Assembly: GCA_900321195.1 (NCBI GenBank)
Contig: ONVG01000088.1
Span: 1 to 6,559 of the forward strand
Origin: an uncultured Eubacteriales bacterium
Lineage (GTDB): Bacteria > Bacillota > Clostridia > Oscillospirales > Acutalibacteraceae
Reading direction: 5' to 3'
DNA: 6,559 nucleotides
Part shown: one piece after another, positions 6,553 to 6,559 of the stretch
Position numbering within the stretch: position 1 is the stretch's first letter
Layout of the letters: each line of letters starts with the position of its first letter
Notes under the pieces: generated by a model
Told to the model about the DNA's origin: nothing
What the model saw: the letters and a program-made list of their open reading frames with translations, nothing else
Databases searched by the model: none
Made by a program: the position numbers and the translations under genes

Positions 6553-6559
6553 AAAGTCA

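Overview
The window looks like chromosomal DNA of a gut-type Clostridia bacterium, probably from the Ruminococcus/Oscillospiraceae group. This is inferred from moderately AT-rich coding sequence, very AT-rich intergenic DNA, strong AGGAGG-type ribosome binding sites, sigma-A-like promoters, and a Gram-positive envelope gene set. No rRNA, tRNA, CRISPR array, insertion sequence or phage gene was seen. Species cannot be fixed by eye.

Layout. (1) 1-1148, minus strand: the first 382 codons of a LytR-CpsA-Psr (LCP) cell-wall polymer ligase, running off the left edge, with its own consensus promoter at 1227-1255. (2) 1352-1945, minus: a YfbR-type HD-domain 5'-deoxynucleotidase with every active-site residue in place, with a promoter at 2015-2043. 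(3) 2155-4809, plus: a large YfhO-family multi-pass membrane protein (GT-C-like glycosyltransferase fold) with an unusual acidic cytoplasmic tail of about 100 residues. (4) 4887-5348, minus: a small secreted lipoprotein of unknown function with a lipocalin-like look, convergent with the YfhO gene; two back-to-back hairpin terminators lie between them. (5) 5498-6478, plus: a MutS-like helical (core/clamp) protein that stops where the ATPase domain would be expected. (6) 6509-6559: a strong promoter and ribosome binding site for a gene starting just past the right edge.

How the genes relate. Each gene appears to be its own transcription unit, and four sigma-A-like promoters drive two divergent pairs (1946-2154 and 5349-5497). 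The LCP and YfhO proteins both belong to envelope glycopolymer biology: LCP proteins attach teichoic acid or capsule-type polymers to peptidoglycan, and YfhO proteins add sugars to such polymers outside the membrane. The nucleotidase and the MutS-like protein are housekeeping or unassigned and show no evident link to them. I did not find a clear new multi-gene system. The points most worth checking are the ATPase-less MutS-like protein, the acidic tail on the YfhO protein, and the GATACA hexamers around the lipoprotein promoter.
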